Made by a program: the position numbers and the translations under genes. The notes beneath the pieces were generated by a model. The model was not told the origin of the DNA. It saw nothing but the letters and a program-made list of their open reading frames with translations, and did no database searches. This document shows positions 35,251 to 46,172 of a DNA stretch of 64,000 nucleotides, piece by piece. Source of the DNA: Herbidospora solisilvae (GTDB taxonomy: Bacteria; Actinomycetota; Actinomycetes; Streptosporangiales; Streptosporangiaceae); assembly GCF_009901565.1 (NCBI RefSeq), contig NZ_WXEW01000006.1:62001-126000 (forward strand), written 5' to 3'. The number at the start of each line of letters is the position of its first letter. Position 1 is the first letter of the stretch.

Positions 35251-35919
35251 CTAGCGCGGCCTGACGACGACCTCGGTCAGGTGGGCGTCGGCCGGTGCGG
35301 TCACCGCCGCGACCACGGCCTTGGCGACCGACTCGGCCTTCAGGTAGCGGTGCGGCTCGTAGTCGCCGCCCTCCTGCCGCCGGACCCCGCGCTGCATGTC
35401 GGTGTCGATGCGCCCGGGGTAGACGGTCGTGACCCGCAACTCCGGCTCCTCCTGGCGCAGCACGTCGGCGTAGGCGCGCAGCGCCCACTTGCTGGCGGCG
35501 TAGGAGCCCCAGTCGGGGTTGGCGTTGCGCCCGGCGCCGGAGTTGACCAGCACGACCTGCCCCTTCGCCGCCCGCAGCGAGGGCAGCAGCAGCCGGGTCA
35601 GCTCGGCCACGGCGAAGACGTTGACCTCGAAGGTCTCCCGCCAGACGCGGATCGGCGTCTCCCCCACCGCCCCCAGCGTGACGACCCCGGCGCTGTGCAC
35701 GAGCAGGTCGATGCGCCCGAGCCCCTCGACGTCGCGCTGGGTGATCTCGGTCAGCTCGACGGGGAACGGCCGCGCGTCGAGCTCCTTGCAGATCTCGTCG
35801 AGCTTCCCGCCACCCCGTCCGCCGAGGATCAGGTCGTAGGCAGGCGCGAGGGCCCGCGCGACGGCGGCCCCGAGGCCGCGAGAACCGCCCGTGATCAGGG
35901 CGACAGGTCGATCACTCAT
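35251..35919 (-). CDS. Short-chain dehydrogenase/reductase
   Basis: A 222-aa classical SDR. The ATG at 35919 has AAGGTGA upstream and gives MSDRPVALITGGSRGLGAAVA with the NAD(P)-binding TGxxxGxG motif. The catalytic region is NSGAGRNANPDWGSYAASKWALRAYAD, with YxxxK intact. LLVHSAGVV stands in for the NNAG motif, and YPGRIDTDM matches the usual PG motif. Substrate unknown. It is divergent from the PadR regulator gene by 155 bp. Confidence 0.85.
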   Translation of the reverse strand: MSDRPVALITGGSRGLGAAVARALAPAYDLILGGRGGGKLDEICKELDARPFPVELTEITQRDVEGLGRIDLLVHSAGVVTLGAVGETPIRVWRETFEVNVFAVAELTRLLLPSLRAAKGQVVLVNSGAGRNANPDWGSYAASKWALRAYADVLRQEEPELRVTTVYPGRIDTDMQRGVRRQEGGDYEPHRYLKAESVAKAVVAAVTAPADAHLTEVVVRPR

Positions 35920-36038
35920 GCGGATCACCTTAGTTGCGGGATCGCCGCGCATCCCGTCCCGCCGTCCGTGGCTGAAAGGCCTTCTTTCCGTTACGGCTCC
36001 GCCTGGCCGGCCGTCCGACCTCCTCTGGCCGAAACGCC

Positions 36039-36073
36039 TTGTGGCGATACTCAAATTTGTATATAAGTTTGAG
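36039..36073 (+). promoter_or_regulatory. Leaderless promoter with overlapping PadR-type operator
   Basis: TTGTGG (36039-36044) and TATAAG (36062-36067) are 17 bp apart, and the -10 ends 7 nt before the ATG at 36075, so the mRNA probably starts at the A of the start codon. An imperfect palindrome, CTCAAATTTGTA/TATAAGTTTGAG (36050-36073, 10 of 12 pairs), covers the -10 region. This fits autorepression by the PadR protein. Confidence 0.6.
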
Positions 36074-36074
36074 C

Positions 36075-36605
36075 ATGTCCTCCACACGGGTTCTGATCCT
36101 CGGCACTCTGCTCGACGGGCCGCTGCACGGCTATGAGGTGCGGCGGCGTCTCGAACTGTGGGGGGCCGCCTACTGGGCCAACGTCGCCTACGGGTCGATC
36201 TACCACGGGCTGGCCAAGATGGCCGGCGAAGGGCTGCTCGCCGTCGTCGAGCAGGGCAAGGGCGGCAAGACCGTCTACGAGATCACCGACGAGGGGCGGG
36301 AGGAGTTCCGGCGGGAGCTGCTCGCCTACTGGTGGGAGGTCAAGCCGATCGTCGACCCGTTCCAGGTCGCGCTCACGTTCATGAACCGGCTGTCCTCCGC
36401 CGAACTGGTCACGGCCATGGAGTCGCGCGCCGAGCAGTTGCGGGCCTCCGTCTCGATGACCGAACGCGCCATCGGCCTCAAGCAGGACTTTGGCGCCCCC
36501 CGCCACGTCGACGAGTGTTTCCGGCTCAACGCCGCCCAGCTCCGGGCGCAGCTCGACTGGATCGAGGGCGCGGTCGGGCGGGTCCGGAGCGGCGAGTTGC
36601 CGTAA
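36075..36605 (+). CDS. PadR-family transcriptional regulator
   Basis: A 176-aa PadR protein: N-terminal winged helix (ILGTLLDGPLHGYEVRRRLE, then AYGSIYHGLAKMAGEGLLAVVEQG, KTVYEITDEGREEFRREL) and a C-terminal helical PadR dimerisation domain. Such regulators usually repress an adjacent multidrug exporter until a ligand binds. Here the ABC exporter genes follow 70 bp downstream on the same strand. Start ATG lies directly after a palindromic operator and appears leaderless. Confidence 0.9.
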   Translation: MSSTRVLILGTLLDGPLHGYEVRRRLELWGAAYWANVAYGSIYHGLAKMAGEGLLAVVEQGKGGKTVYEITDEGREEFRRELLAYWWEVKPIVDPFQVALTFMNRLSSAELVTAMESRAEQLRASVSMTERAIGLKQDFGAPRHVDECFRLNAAQLRAQLDWIEGAVGRVRSGELP

Positions 36606-36618
36606 ATCGGTTGACCCT

Positions 36619-36646
36619 GACCCGGCGTCATCCCCGACGCTGGGTC
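36619..36646 (+). terminator. Hairpin between padR and the ABC exporter
   Basis: GACCCGGCGTC and GACGCTGGGTC pair over 11 bp with one G-T around a 6-nt loop. The stem is 13 bp past the padR stop, and a C/T-rich tail follows. It may be a partial terminator that lowers exporter expression relative to padR. Confidence 0.5.
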
Positions 36647-36675
36647 CTTCCCCCTGATCGAGAACGGGTTTCCGA

Positions 36676-37631
<956 letters not shown>

Positions 37632-37635
<4 letters not shown>

Positions 37636-38381
37636 TCCGCCAGACCTCCCTCTTCCTGGGCTACGAGCTCCGCTTCCTGCTGCGCAACCCGGTGTGGCCG
37701 CTGTTCGGCATCATGCAGCCGGTGCTCTACCTCGTGTTCTTCGCGCCGCTGCTCGGCAGGACCACCTCCAGCGGGTCGATGCCCGAGGTGCTGGCCATGT
37801 TCACGCCCGGTTCGATGATGATGATCGCGCTGTTCGGCTCGTTGTTCGCCGGGTTCGGCATGATCAACGAGACCCGGAACGGAGTGCTCGAACGCCTGGC
37901 CGTCTCCCCCGCCTGGCCGCCCGCGATCATCCTGGGCCGGGTCGCCAAGGACATGCTGGTGCTGGTCGTCCAGGCCATCCTGGTCATGGGCGTGGCCATC
38001 CTGATGGGCCTGCGCATCGGCCTGCCCGAGTTCCTCATCATGCTGCTGCTGATGGCGGTGACCGGCCTGTTCGCGGCCAGCCTCTCCTACGGCCTGGCCC
38101 TCGCCATCAAGGACGAGAACGGCGTCTCGCAGCTCGTGCAGTTCTTCGCGATGCCGCTGACCCTGATCGCGGGCCTGTTCCTGCCCGTCTCGCTCGGCCC
38201 CGACTGGCTCCAGACCCTCGCCCGGTTCAACCCGCTCTACTACGGCGTGGAGGCCGGCCGGTCGCTGTTCCGCGGCGACCTCGGCGACTCCACCATCCCG
38301 ATCGCGTTCGCGCTGCTCATCGGCCTCGCCCTGATCACGCTCGTGTGGTCGATGCGGTCGCTGCGCCGCCTGGCCGCCTGA
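37632..38381 (+). CDS. ABC-2 type exporter permease (DrrB-like)
   Basis: A 249-aa membrane protein with six predicted helices, MIRQTSLFLGYELRFLLRNPVW at the N-terminus and the ABC-2 signature near LYYGVEAGRSLFRGDL. TM segments include PVLYLVFFAPLLG, MMMIALFGSLFAGFGM, and a Met/Leu-rich LIMLLLMAVTGLFAASL. It is coupled to the ATPase gene (ATGA) and ends 5 bp before the convergent rpiR gene. Confidence 0.9.
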
Positions 38382-38386
38382 TCGGG

Positions 38387-39199
38387 CTACAGGAAGATCC
38401 CGCCCCGCTCGGTCATGCGTTCGTGGTCGTCGAGGCGGGCCCGGGTCCGCAGCGGCGCGGCGTCGGCCATGGCCTCCACCAGGAGCATCGCCAGGGCCAG
38501 CGGCGCCACGTGTGAGTCGAACACCAGCCGTTCCCCCACCGGCGCGTCGAGCACGACGTCGGCGGGGAACGGCACCTCCGGCCGGTCGGTGATCACGGCG
38601 ATCGACAGGCCCAGCTCACGCGCCTCGGTCAGGGCCGCCGCCGCCTCGGCCGGGTAGCGCGGGAGCACCACCGCGAGCAACCAGCCCGCCCCGGCCCGGC
38701 GGGCGGCGTGAAGGCCGTCGGCCAGCTCGGACCCGCCGTGGGTGAACAGGCGCACGTCGGGGTGGATGCGCCGGGCGAAGTAGGCGAACGTCGTGGCCAG
38801 GCCGCTGGAGACGCGCAGGCCGAGGATCGGCAGCGGTTCGCTCGCGGCCAGGGCCGCGCCGACCTCGCCGACGGTCTGCGTCAGCGGGCCGATGCGGTCG
38901 CGCAGGGAGCGCAGGTTGCCGATCTCGGTGTCGAGCGCGTCGGGGCCCGCCTCGACCCTGGGCGGCGGGCCGCCCAGGACGAGCGGGCGCAGCGCGTGGC
39001 GCAGCTCCGGATATCCGGCGAAGCCGAGCGCCGCGGCGAAGCGGGTCACCGACGGCTGGCTCACCCCGGCCCGGTCGGCCAGCTCCACGCTCGACAGGAA
39101 GATCGCTTCGTGGAGGTGTTCGCCCAGGTAATGGGCGATACGGCGCTGCGCCGGGGAGAGACGGCGACCGTCGAGGAGGCGTTCGAGACCGTCGACCAC
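38387..39199 (-). CDS. MurR/RpiR-family regulator, cotranscribed with hutU
   Basis: A 270-aa RpiR-type regulator with an N-terminal HTH_6 (LSPAQRRIAHYLGEHLHEAIFLSSVELADRAGVSQPSVTRFAAALGF) and a C-terminal SIS-like domain (LGLRVSSGLATTFAYFARRIH, VLPRYPAEAAAAL, VITDRPEVPF). RpiR proteins commonly sense phosphosugars. Its start is 3 bp after hutU, which points to control of histidine utilisation, perhaps by urocanate or imidazolonepropionate. A shared palindrome TGAAT-N6-ATTCA precedes both hut transcription units. Ligand and operator assignments are inference. Confidence 0.87.
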   Translation of the reverse strand: MVDGLERLLDGRRLSPAQRRIAHYLGEHLHEAIFLSSVELADRAGVSQPSVTRFAAALGFAGYPELRHALRPLVLGGPPPRVEAGPDALDTEIGNLRSLRDRIGPLTQTVGEVGAALAASEPLPILGLRVSSGLATTFAYFARRIHPDVRLFTHGGSELADGLHAARRAGAGWLLAVVLPRYPAEAAAALTEARELGLSIAVITDRPEVPFPADVVLDAPVGERLVFDSHVAPLALAMLLVEAMADAAPLRTRARLDDHERMTERGGIFL

Positions 39200-39202
39200 G
39201 CG

Positions 39203-40849
<1,647 letters not shown>

Positions 40850-40861
40850 GGGGCACTCTCC

Positions 40862-40877
40862 TGAATGAGACTATTCA
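40862..40877. promoter_or_regulatory. Palindromic hut operator upstream of hutU
   Basis: TGAAT-GAGACT-ATTCA lies 13-28 nt before the hutU start codon. It has the same half-sites and spacing as the 33922-33941 palindrome before the other hut operon. The inner bases are less symmetric here, so it may be the weaker site. Confidence 0.65.
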
Positions 40878-40910
40878 CGTCGTCTCCCGCAGGATACGGC
40901 GGCGAGAGTC

Positions 40911-40944
40911 GGAGGGGCACCCCGGCGTCCCGGGGCACCCCTCC
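40911..40944 (-). terminator. Hairpin after the ABC exporter gene
   Basis: GGAGGGG-CA-CCCCGG, loop CGTC, then CCGGGG-CA-CCCCTCC: 7+6 bp of stem with a symmetric CA/CA internal loop. It lies 122 bp past the exporter stop and 62 bp upstream of hutU. No T-run follows. Likely a strong-stem terminator insulating hutU; the rest of the 216-bp gap holds nothing I recognise. Confidence 0.5.
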
Positions 40945-41065
40945 CGGACGCGACCGCACGTACGCGTTTGACCCGGGTCCGGCTCTGTGGCGAAGGAGAG
41001 GCTCCGCTCATTGCGGGGTGCCCCCGATCCGCTCCGGTCATCTCCCCCGCGGGGAAAAGCTCCGG

Positions 41066-42784
41066 CTAGGAGTTGACCAGGAACTGGGTGGCCGCCAGTT
41101 CGCGGTAGAGGTCGTCTTGGGCGATCAGCTCGTCGTGGGTGCCGCTGGCCCTGACGCGACCGGCCTCCATGACGATGATCCGGTCGGCGCCGGTGACCGT
41201 CGACAGGCGGTGGGCGATGACCAGGACGGTCGTCTCGCGGGCCACCTCGGCGATGACCTCGCGCAGCCGCAGCTCGTTGACGGCGTCGAGCTGCGAGGTG
41301 GCCTCGTCGAGGAGGAGCAGCCTCGGGCGGCGGAGCAGCGCGCGGGCGATGGCGACGCGCTGCCGTTCGCCCCCCGACAACAGGACGCCGCGGTGGCCGA
41401 CCTGGGTCTCCAGCCCTTCTGGCAGCCGCTCGACCAGGTCGTCGAGCCGCGTGCGGGCCAGCGCGCGCCGGATCTCCTCCTCGGTCACGCCGGGGGCGGC
41501 GAAGGTGAGGTTCTCCCGGAGGGTGCCGTCGAGCACCGGGGCGTCCTGCTCGACGTAGCCGACGGCGGCCCGCAGGTCGGGCAGGTGCCAGTCGGCGAGG
41601 TCGGTCCCGCCGACGGCGATGCGCCCCGAATCCGGCTCGTAGAACCGCTCGACCAGGCCGAACACGGTCGACTTGCCCGCGCCCGACGGGCCGACCAGGG
41701 CCGACAGGCGGCCGGCGGGGGCCTCGAAGCTGACGCCGTGGTGCACGATCGGGCGGTCGTCGCCGTAGCGGAAGACGACGTCCTCGAAGACCACCCCGAC
41801 CGGCACGCCGGTGGTCTGGCCCTGGGTCGCGGCCGGTTCGACCGGCAGGTCGTCGATCTCCCTGATCCGCGTCAGCGCGGCCAGGCCGTTCTGCAGCTGG
41901 GTGGCCGCCTGCACCATCTGGCCGAGCGGCGCCACCAGGAAGAACAGGTAGAGCAGGAACGCGATCAGGGTGGCGATGGTCATCGCGCCGCTCGCCACCC
42001 GGGCGCCGCCGACCGCGAGCACCACCAGGAAGGCGAGCTGGACCGACAACCAGGCGGTGGTGCCGGCGATCGACTGGTAGGCCGAGGAGCGCACGCCCCG
42101 GTCGCGGGCCTTCCTGGCGGCGGCCTCGATGACGGCGATCTCGCGGGCCTCGGCGCCGGAGGCCTTGACCGTACGGAACGCCTGGAGAGCCCGGTCGAGC
42201 GCCGAGCCCATGTCGCCCAGCGCCTCCTGGGCGCGGAGGGAGGCCGCGCGGATGCGCGGGAGCAGCAGCGACCCGAGCCCGCCGACCCCCGCCACCACCC
42301 CGAGGGTGACCACCAGCAGCACCCAGTCCATGACACCCATCAGCACGGCCGCCCCGGTGAACAGCACGGCGGAGCCGACCGCGCCGACCAGTCCGTCGGT
42401 GGTGACGGTACGCAGCAGCGTCGTGTCGGAGGTGACGCGCGCCAGCAGGTCACCGGGCTTGAGCCGGTCGACCTCGGGCACCCGCAGCCGGAGCACCCGG
42501 TCGACGAGCCGCACCCGCGCGGACAACACGATGCCCTCGCCCATCCGCTCCAGCACGAACTGCCCGAGCGCCGAGATCGACGCGCCGAGGAGCACCACGA
42601 CCGAGAGCAGTAACACAGGCCCGAGCACGCTCTCCCCGGCCCCGAACCGGTCGATCACCGCACGGACGAACAGCGGCATCACCAGTCCCCCGGCCGAACC
42701 GGCGAGCGTGAGCAGTCCGGCGAACACGAGCGTGCGCCGGTGTGGTTTGACGAGATCTCCGAGCATCTGCCAGGACGACGTCAC
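41066..42784 (-). CDS. Fused-type ABC exporter (TM domain plus ATPase)
   Basis: A 572-aa half-exporter, membrane domain first. The GTG at 42784 is chosen because AAGGGGG lies 6 nt upstream; a TTG 42 nt further upstream has no ribosome site and would sit inside the operator cluster. Six TM helices (MPLFVRAVIDRFG, LLLSVVVLLGASISALGQF, IATLIAFLLYLFFLVAPLGQ and others) precede the ATPase: Walker A GPSGAGKST, Q-loop YVEQDAPV, signature LSGGERQR, Walker B LLLLDEATSQLD, and His in VIAHRLSTV. It resembles LmrA/MsbA-type drug exporters and probably acts as a homodimer. Confidence 0.9.
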   Translation of the reverse strand: MTSSWQMLGDLVKPHRRTLVFAGLLTLAGSAGGLVMPLFVRAVIDRFGAGESVLGPVLLLSVVVLLGASISALGQFVLERMGEGIVLSARVRLVDRVLRLRVPEVDRLKPGDLLARVTSDTTLLRTVTTDGLVGAVGSAVLFTGAAVLMGVMDWVLLVVTLGVVAGVGGLGSLLLPRIRAASLRAQEALGDMGSALDRALQAFRTVKASGAEAREIAVIEAAARKARDRGVRSSAYQSIAGTTAWLSVQLAFLVVLAVGGARVASGAMTIATLIAFLLYLFFLVAPLGQMVQAATQLQNGLAALTRIREIDDLPVEPAATQGQTTGVPVGVVFEDVVFRYGDDRPIVHHGVSFEAPAGRLSALVGPSGAGKSTVFGLVERFYEPDSGRIAVGGTDLADWHLPDLRAAVGYVEQDAPVLDGTLRENLTFAAPGVTEEEIRRALARTRLDDLVERLPEGLETQVGHRGVLLSGGERQRVAIARALLRRPRLLLLDEATSQLDAVNELRLREVIAEVARETTVLVIAHRLSTVTGADRIIVMEAGRVRASGTHDELIAQDDLYRELAATQFLVNS

Positions 42785-42802
42785 GGTTTGCCCCCTTGGG
42801 AC

Positions 42803-42865
42803 GTCAATGAAAGTTGACGACGTCAATCTAGGTTGACAGCAAAGAAAGTGTCAACACGCCTTGAC
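42803..42865. promoter_or_regulatory. Cluster of three GTCAA-N6-TTGAC operators before the ABC exporter
   Basis: Identical 16-bp palindromes start at 42803 (spacer TGAAAG), 42822 (TCTAGG) and 42850 (CACGCC). Between the first two, the half-sites also form TTGACG-A-CGTCAA (42814-42826). Three exact half-site pairs in 63 bp, 19-81 nt upstream of the start codon, strongly indicate a repressor array of MarR or TetR type. No regulator gene is adjacent, so the regulator is encoded elsewhere. Confidence 0.7.
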
Positions 42866-43005
42866 GGGAATTGAAGCTTTCATCCCATCCTGTTCGGCCA
42901 CCTCGGACTTCGGCTCCTCCCGGAGGTGGATTCCTGTACACCGCGCACGCCTCCCCCGACTCTGGGGTGCACGCTCCTTAACCGGTTCATGGAAAGGTCC
43001 ACGAA

Positions 43006-44601
43006 ATGAGACGACAATGCGCGCTGGCATGCGCGGCCGTCCTCACCCTCATCGCGTCGCTTCTGGTCGCCGCCTCCCCCGCCCAGGCCGCCGTGGGTCT
43101 GCGGGTCAGCGGCCGCAACATCGTGGAGGCCAACGGCAGCGTCTTCGTCATCCGGGGCACCAGCCACGCGCACACCTGGTACACGACCCAGACGAGCTCG
43201 ATCGCCAACATCAAGGCCAAGGGCGCCAACGCGGTCCGCGTTGTGCTCAGCGGCGGGCGCTGGCCCGCCAACGGCCCCTCCGACGTCGCCAACGTCATCT
43301 CCCTGTGCAAGGCCAGCAAGCTGATCTGCATCCTGGAGAACCACGACACGACCGGCTTCGGCGAGCAGAGCGGCTCGGTCAGCCTCGACGCGGCGGTCGA
43401 CTACTGGATCTCCCTCCAGAGCGTGCTGACCGGCGAGGAGAACAACGTCATCATCAACATCGGCAACGAGCCGATCGGCAACAACGCGGTGACGCCGGGC
43501 TGGACCCAGGCCACCTCGGCCGCCGTCCAGCGCATGCGCACCGCCGGCTTCCAGCACCTGCTCATGGTGGACGCCCCCAACTGGGGCCAGGACTGGTCGT
43601 TCACGATGCGCGACAACGCCGCGACCGTCGCCGCCGCCGACCCCCAGCGCAACACGGTCTTCTCAGTGCACATGTACGGCGTCTTCGACACCGCCGCCGA
43701 GATCACCTCCTACCTGAACGCCTTCCAGACCGCCGGATTGCCGCTGGTCATCGGCGAGTTCGGGTTCAACCACTCGGACGGCAACCCCGACGAGGACACG
43801 ATCATGGCCGAGGCCGAGGCCCGCGGGATCGGCTACCTGGGCTGGTCGTGGTCCGGCAACGGCGGCGGCGTCGAGTACCTCGACCAGGTCACCAACTTCA
43901 ACCCCAACCAGCTGACCTCGTGGGGCACCCGGCTGTTCAACGGCGCGAACGGCATCGCGTCCACGGCCGAGGAGTGCACGATGTGCGGCGGCGGCACCCC
44001 GCCGGTCGACACCACCCCGCCCACCACGCCGGGCACCCCGACGGCGTCGTCGATCACCTCGACCGGCGCCTCGCTCTCGTGGACGGCCTCCACCGACTCG
44101 GGCGGCTCGGGCCTGGCCGGGTACAACGTCTACCGCTCCAACGGCACCCAGCTCGGCACCTCCACGACCAACTCGCTGGCCCTGACCGGGCTGACGCCCT
44201 CGACCGCTTACACGGTTTATGTCCGGGCCCGCGACGGGGCCGGGAACCTGTCGGCCAACTCGTCGTCGGTCACGTTCACCACCACCGGCGGCACGTCCGG
44301 CGGCTGCACCGCGACCGGGACCGTGCAGAGCCAGTGGGGCAACGGCTACGTCGTCCAGCCGGTGACCGTGACCAACGGGACCACGGCGCGGACCTCGTGG
44401 ACGGTCACCTTCACGCTGCCCGCCGGGCACACCCTGTCGGGCTCGTGGAACGCCAACGTCAGCGTCTCGGGCCAGACGGTCACCGCGACCAGCATGGGCT
44501 ACAACGGCGCCCTCGGCTCCGGCGCGAGCACGTCGTTCGGGTTCCAGGTGTCGCGGCCCAACGGGAACACCGCGACGGTGACGTCGTACACCTGCGCGTA
44601 G
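43006..44601 (+). CDS. Secreted GH5 endo-beta-mannanase with FN3 and CBM2
   Basis: A 531-aa secreted glycoside hydrolase. Signal peptide about residues 1-28, cleaved after AQA. The catalytic domain (about 29-325) begins LRVSGRNIVEANGSVFVIRGTSHAHTWY, a pattern typical of GH5 subfamily 8 mannanases. Acid/base Glu is in INIGNEPIG and nucleophile Glu in VIGEFGFN. A linker and fibronectin type III domain (about 336-420, DTTPPTTPGTPTAS to VYVRARDGAGNLSA) follow. A C-terminal CBM2 (CTATGTVQSQWGNGYVVQPVTV to FGFQVSRP) should bind crystalline cellulose. GGAAAGG precedes the ATG. A general GH5 endoglucanase is the alternative. Monocistronic. Confidence 0.88.
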   Translation: MRRQCALACAAVLTLIASLLVAASPAQAAVGLRVSGRNIVEANGSVFVIRGTSHAHTWYTTQTSSIANIKAKGANAVRVVLSGGRWPANGPSDVANVISLCKASKLICILENHDTTGFGEQSGSVSLDAAVDYWISLQSVLTGEENNVIINIGNEPIGNNAVTPGWTQATSAAVQRMRTAGFQHLLMVDAPNWGQDWSFTMRDNAATVAAADPQRNTVFSVHMYGVFDTAAEITSYLNAFQTAGLPLVIGEFGFNHSDGNPDEDTIMAEAEARGIGYLGWSWSGNGGGVEYLDQVTNFNPNQLTSWGTRLFNGANGIASTAEECTMCGGGTPPVDTTPPTTPGTPTASSITSTGASLSWTASTDSGGSGLAGYNVYRSNGTQLGTSTTNSLALTGLTPSTAYTVYVRARDGAGNLSANSSSVTFTTTGGTSGGCTATGTVQSQWGNGYVVQPVTVTNGTTARTSWTVTFTLPAGHTLSGSWNANVSVSGQTVTATSMGYNGALGSGASTSFGFQVSRPNGNTATVTSYTCA

Positions 44602-44713
44602 GTCTTTTCGAAACCGGCACCAATCCGATCGTGGCGATGGGGCGAATAGGCGGGCGAGGACTCCGGCCGGACCCTCCCGAACCGTCCCATCGTCCCGAGA
44701 GGACCTCATCGTC

Positions 44714-46105
44714 ATGGAGCTCCGGATCACCCCGCGATCGCTGGTCGCCGTGGGGGTGGCGGGCGCCCTCGCCGCCGCGTCGTTCGTCATCCTCCGGCCG
44801 GAGGCCCCCAGCGCCTCCTCCCACCGCGAGGCCCCGCTGATCGCGGGCGACCCGCGCAACGACAACACCGACGTGTACGCCTTCACCAGCCCCGACAAAC
44901 AGGACACGGTCACGCTGCTGGCCAACTGGATCCCGTTCGAGGAGCCGAACGGCGGGCCGAACTTCTACTTCTTCGACGTGAACTCGCGCTACAACATCAA
45001 GATCGACAACAACGGCGACGCCCGGCCCGACGTCGTCTACCAGTGGACGTTCAAGAACGTCGACAAGCGCGGGAACTCCACGTTCCTCTTCAACAACGGC
45101 CCGGTCACGTCGCTGAACGACCCCAACCTGCTGTTCCGGCAGACGTACACGCTCAGGAAGATCACCCACCGCGGGGCGACGGTCATCGGCACCGGGACGG
45201 TGGCCCCCAGCAACACGGGCCGCGCCTCGATGCCCGACTACGCCGCGCTCCGGGCCCAGGCCGTCGACCGCGTCAAGGGCGGCGGCAGGCAGTTCGCCGG
45301 CCAGTCGGACGAGGCGTTCTTCCTCGACCTGCGCGTCTTCGACCTGCTCTACGGCGGCGACCTGTCGGAGGTCGGCCAGGACACCACCCGCGGCTACAAC
45401 GTGCACACGCTCGCGCTGCAGGTGCCCAAGAAGGAGATCGCCCTGCGCGGCGACGTGTCGCGCAACCCGGTCGTCGGGATCTGGGCCACCACCGACAAGT
45501 GGTCGCCGAAGGGCTACGTGCAGGTGTCGCGCCTCGGCCAGCCGCTGGTCAACGAGGTCGTCGTGCCGGCGGGCCTCAAGGACGCCTTCAACTCGATCAG
45601 CCCCGACAAGGACGCCTCGATCCCCGAGGTCGTCAAGCGGGTCACCGACCCCGAGCTGCCGAAACTGCTGGAGGCGATCTACGGCCTGAAGGCGCCCGCG
45701 ACCCCGCGGAACGACCTGGTCGAGATCTTCCTGACCGGCATCGCCAAGGGCAACGGCCCGATCAAGGCCGACCTCAACTCGCAGACGCTCAACAAGGACG
45801 CCGGGAAGCTGCGTCCGGCCGAGATGCTGCGGCTGAACATGGCCGTGCCGGTGACGGCGAACCCGAACCGTCTCGGCGTGCTCGGCGGCGACCTCCAGGG
45901 TTTCCCGAACGGTCGGCGGCTCGGCGACGACGTGGTCGACATCGCGCTCCAGGCCATGGCCGGCGCGGCACAGACCGGCAGGCTGGTGCCCGCGCTGGCG
46001 GCCGGCGACAAGGTCGACGCCAACGACCAGCCCGCGCTGTCGACGTTCCCGTACATCCCCGGCCCGAGCAACGTGGCCGTGAACCGGGCCTTCTCCGGCT
46101 CCTGA
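44714..46105 (+). CDS. DUF4331 secreted protein
   Basis: A 463-aa exported protein of the DUF4331 family. N-terminal signal anchor (SLVAVGVAGALAAASFVIL) and then the family hallmark SSHREAPLIAGDPRNDNTDVYAF and GPNFYFFDVNSRYNIKIDNNGDARPDVVYQW. Molecular function is unknown. It is followed by a TPR protein and a NicO-type transporter on the same strand, a combination that suggests a cell-surface or metal-related role; this is inference. Confidence 0.85.
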   Translation: MELRITPRSLVAVGVAGALAAASFVILRPEAPSASSHREAPLIAGDPRNDNTDVYAFTSPDKQDTVTLLANWIPFEEPNGGPNFYFFDVNSRYNIKIDNNGDARPDVVYQWTFKNVDKRGNSTFLFNNGPVTSLNDPNLLFRQTYTLRKITHRGATVIGTGTVAPSNTGRASMPDYAALRAQAVDRVKGGGRQFAGQSDEAFFLDLRVFDLLYGGDLSEVGQDTTRGYNVHTLALQVPKKEIALRGDVSRNPVVGIWATTDKWSPKGYVQVSRLGQPLVNEVVVPAGLKDAFNSISPDKDASIPEVVKRVTDPELPKLLEAIYGLKAPATPRNDLVEIFLTGIAKGNGPIKADLNSQTLNKDAGKLRPAEMLRLNMAVPVTANPNRLGVLGGDLQGFPNGRRLGDDVVDIALQAMAGAAQTGRLVPALAAGDKVDANDQPALSTFPYIPGPSNVAVNRAFSGS

Positions 46106-46116
46106 TCCCGCCCGGC

Positions 46117-46143
46117 CGCCGCCGCGCCCTCTCCGCGGCGGCG
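46117..46143 (+). terminator. GC-rich hairpin after the DUF4331 gene
   Basis: A perfect 10-bp stem CGCCGCCGCG / CGCGGCGGCG with a 7-nt loop, 11 bp past the stop, followed by the pyrimidine-rich run CCCCTTCCTCTTCCTC. It may lower readthrough from DUF4331 into the TPR gene. Confidence 0.55.
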
Positions 46144-46172
46144 CCCCTTCCTCTTCCTCTGGAGTCCTCGCC

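Noticed and set aside
42826-42828. TTG as start of the fused ABC exporter
   Set aside because: No ribosome site, and it lies in the operator cluster. The GTG at 42784 has AAGGGGG at proper spacing.
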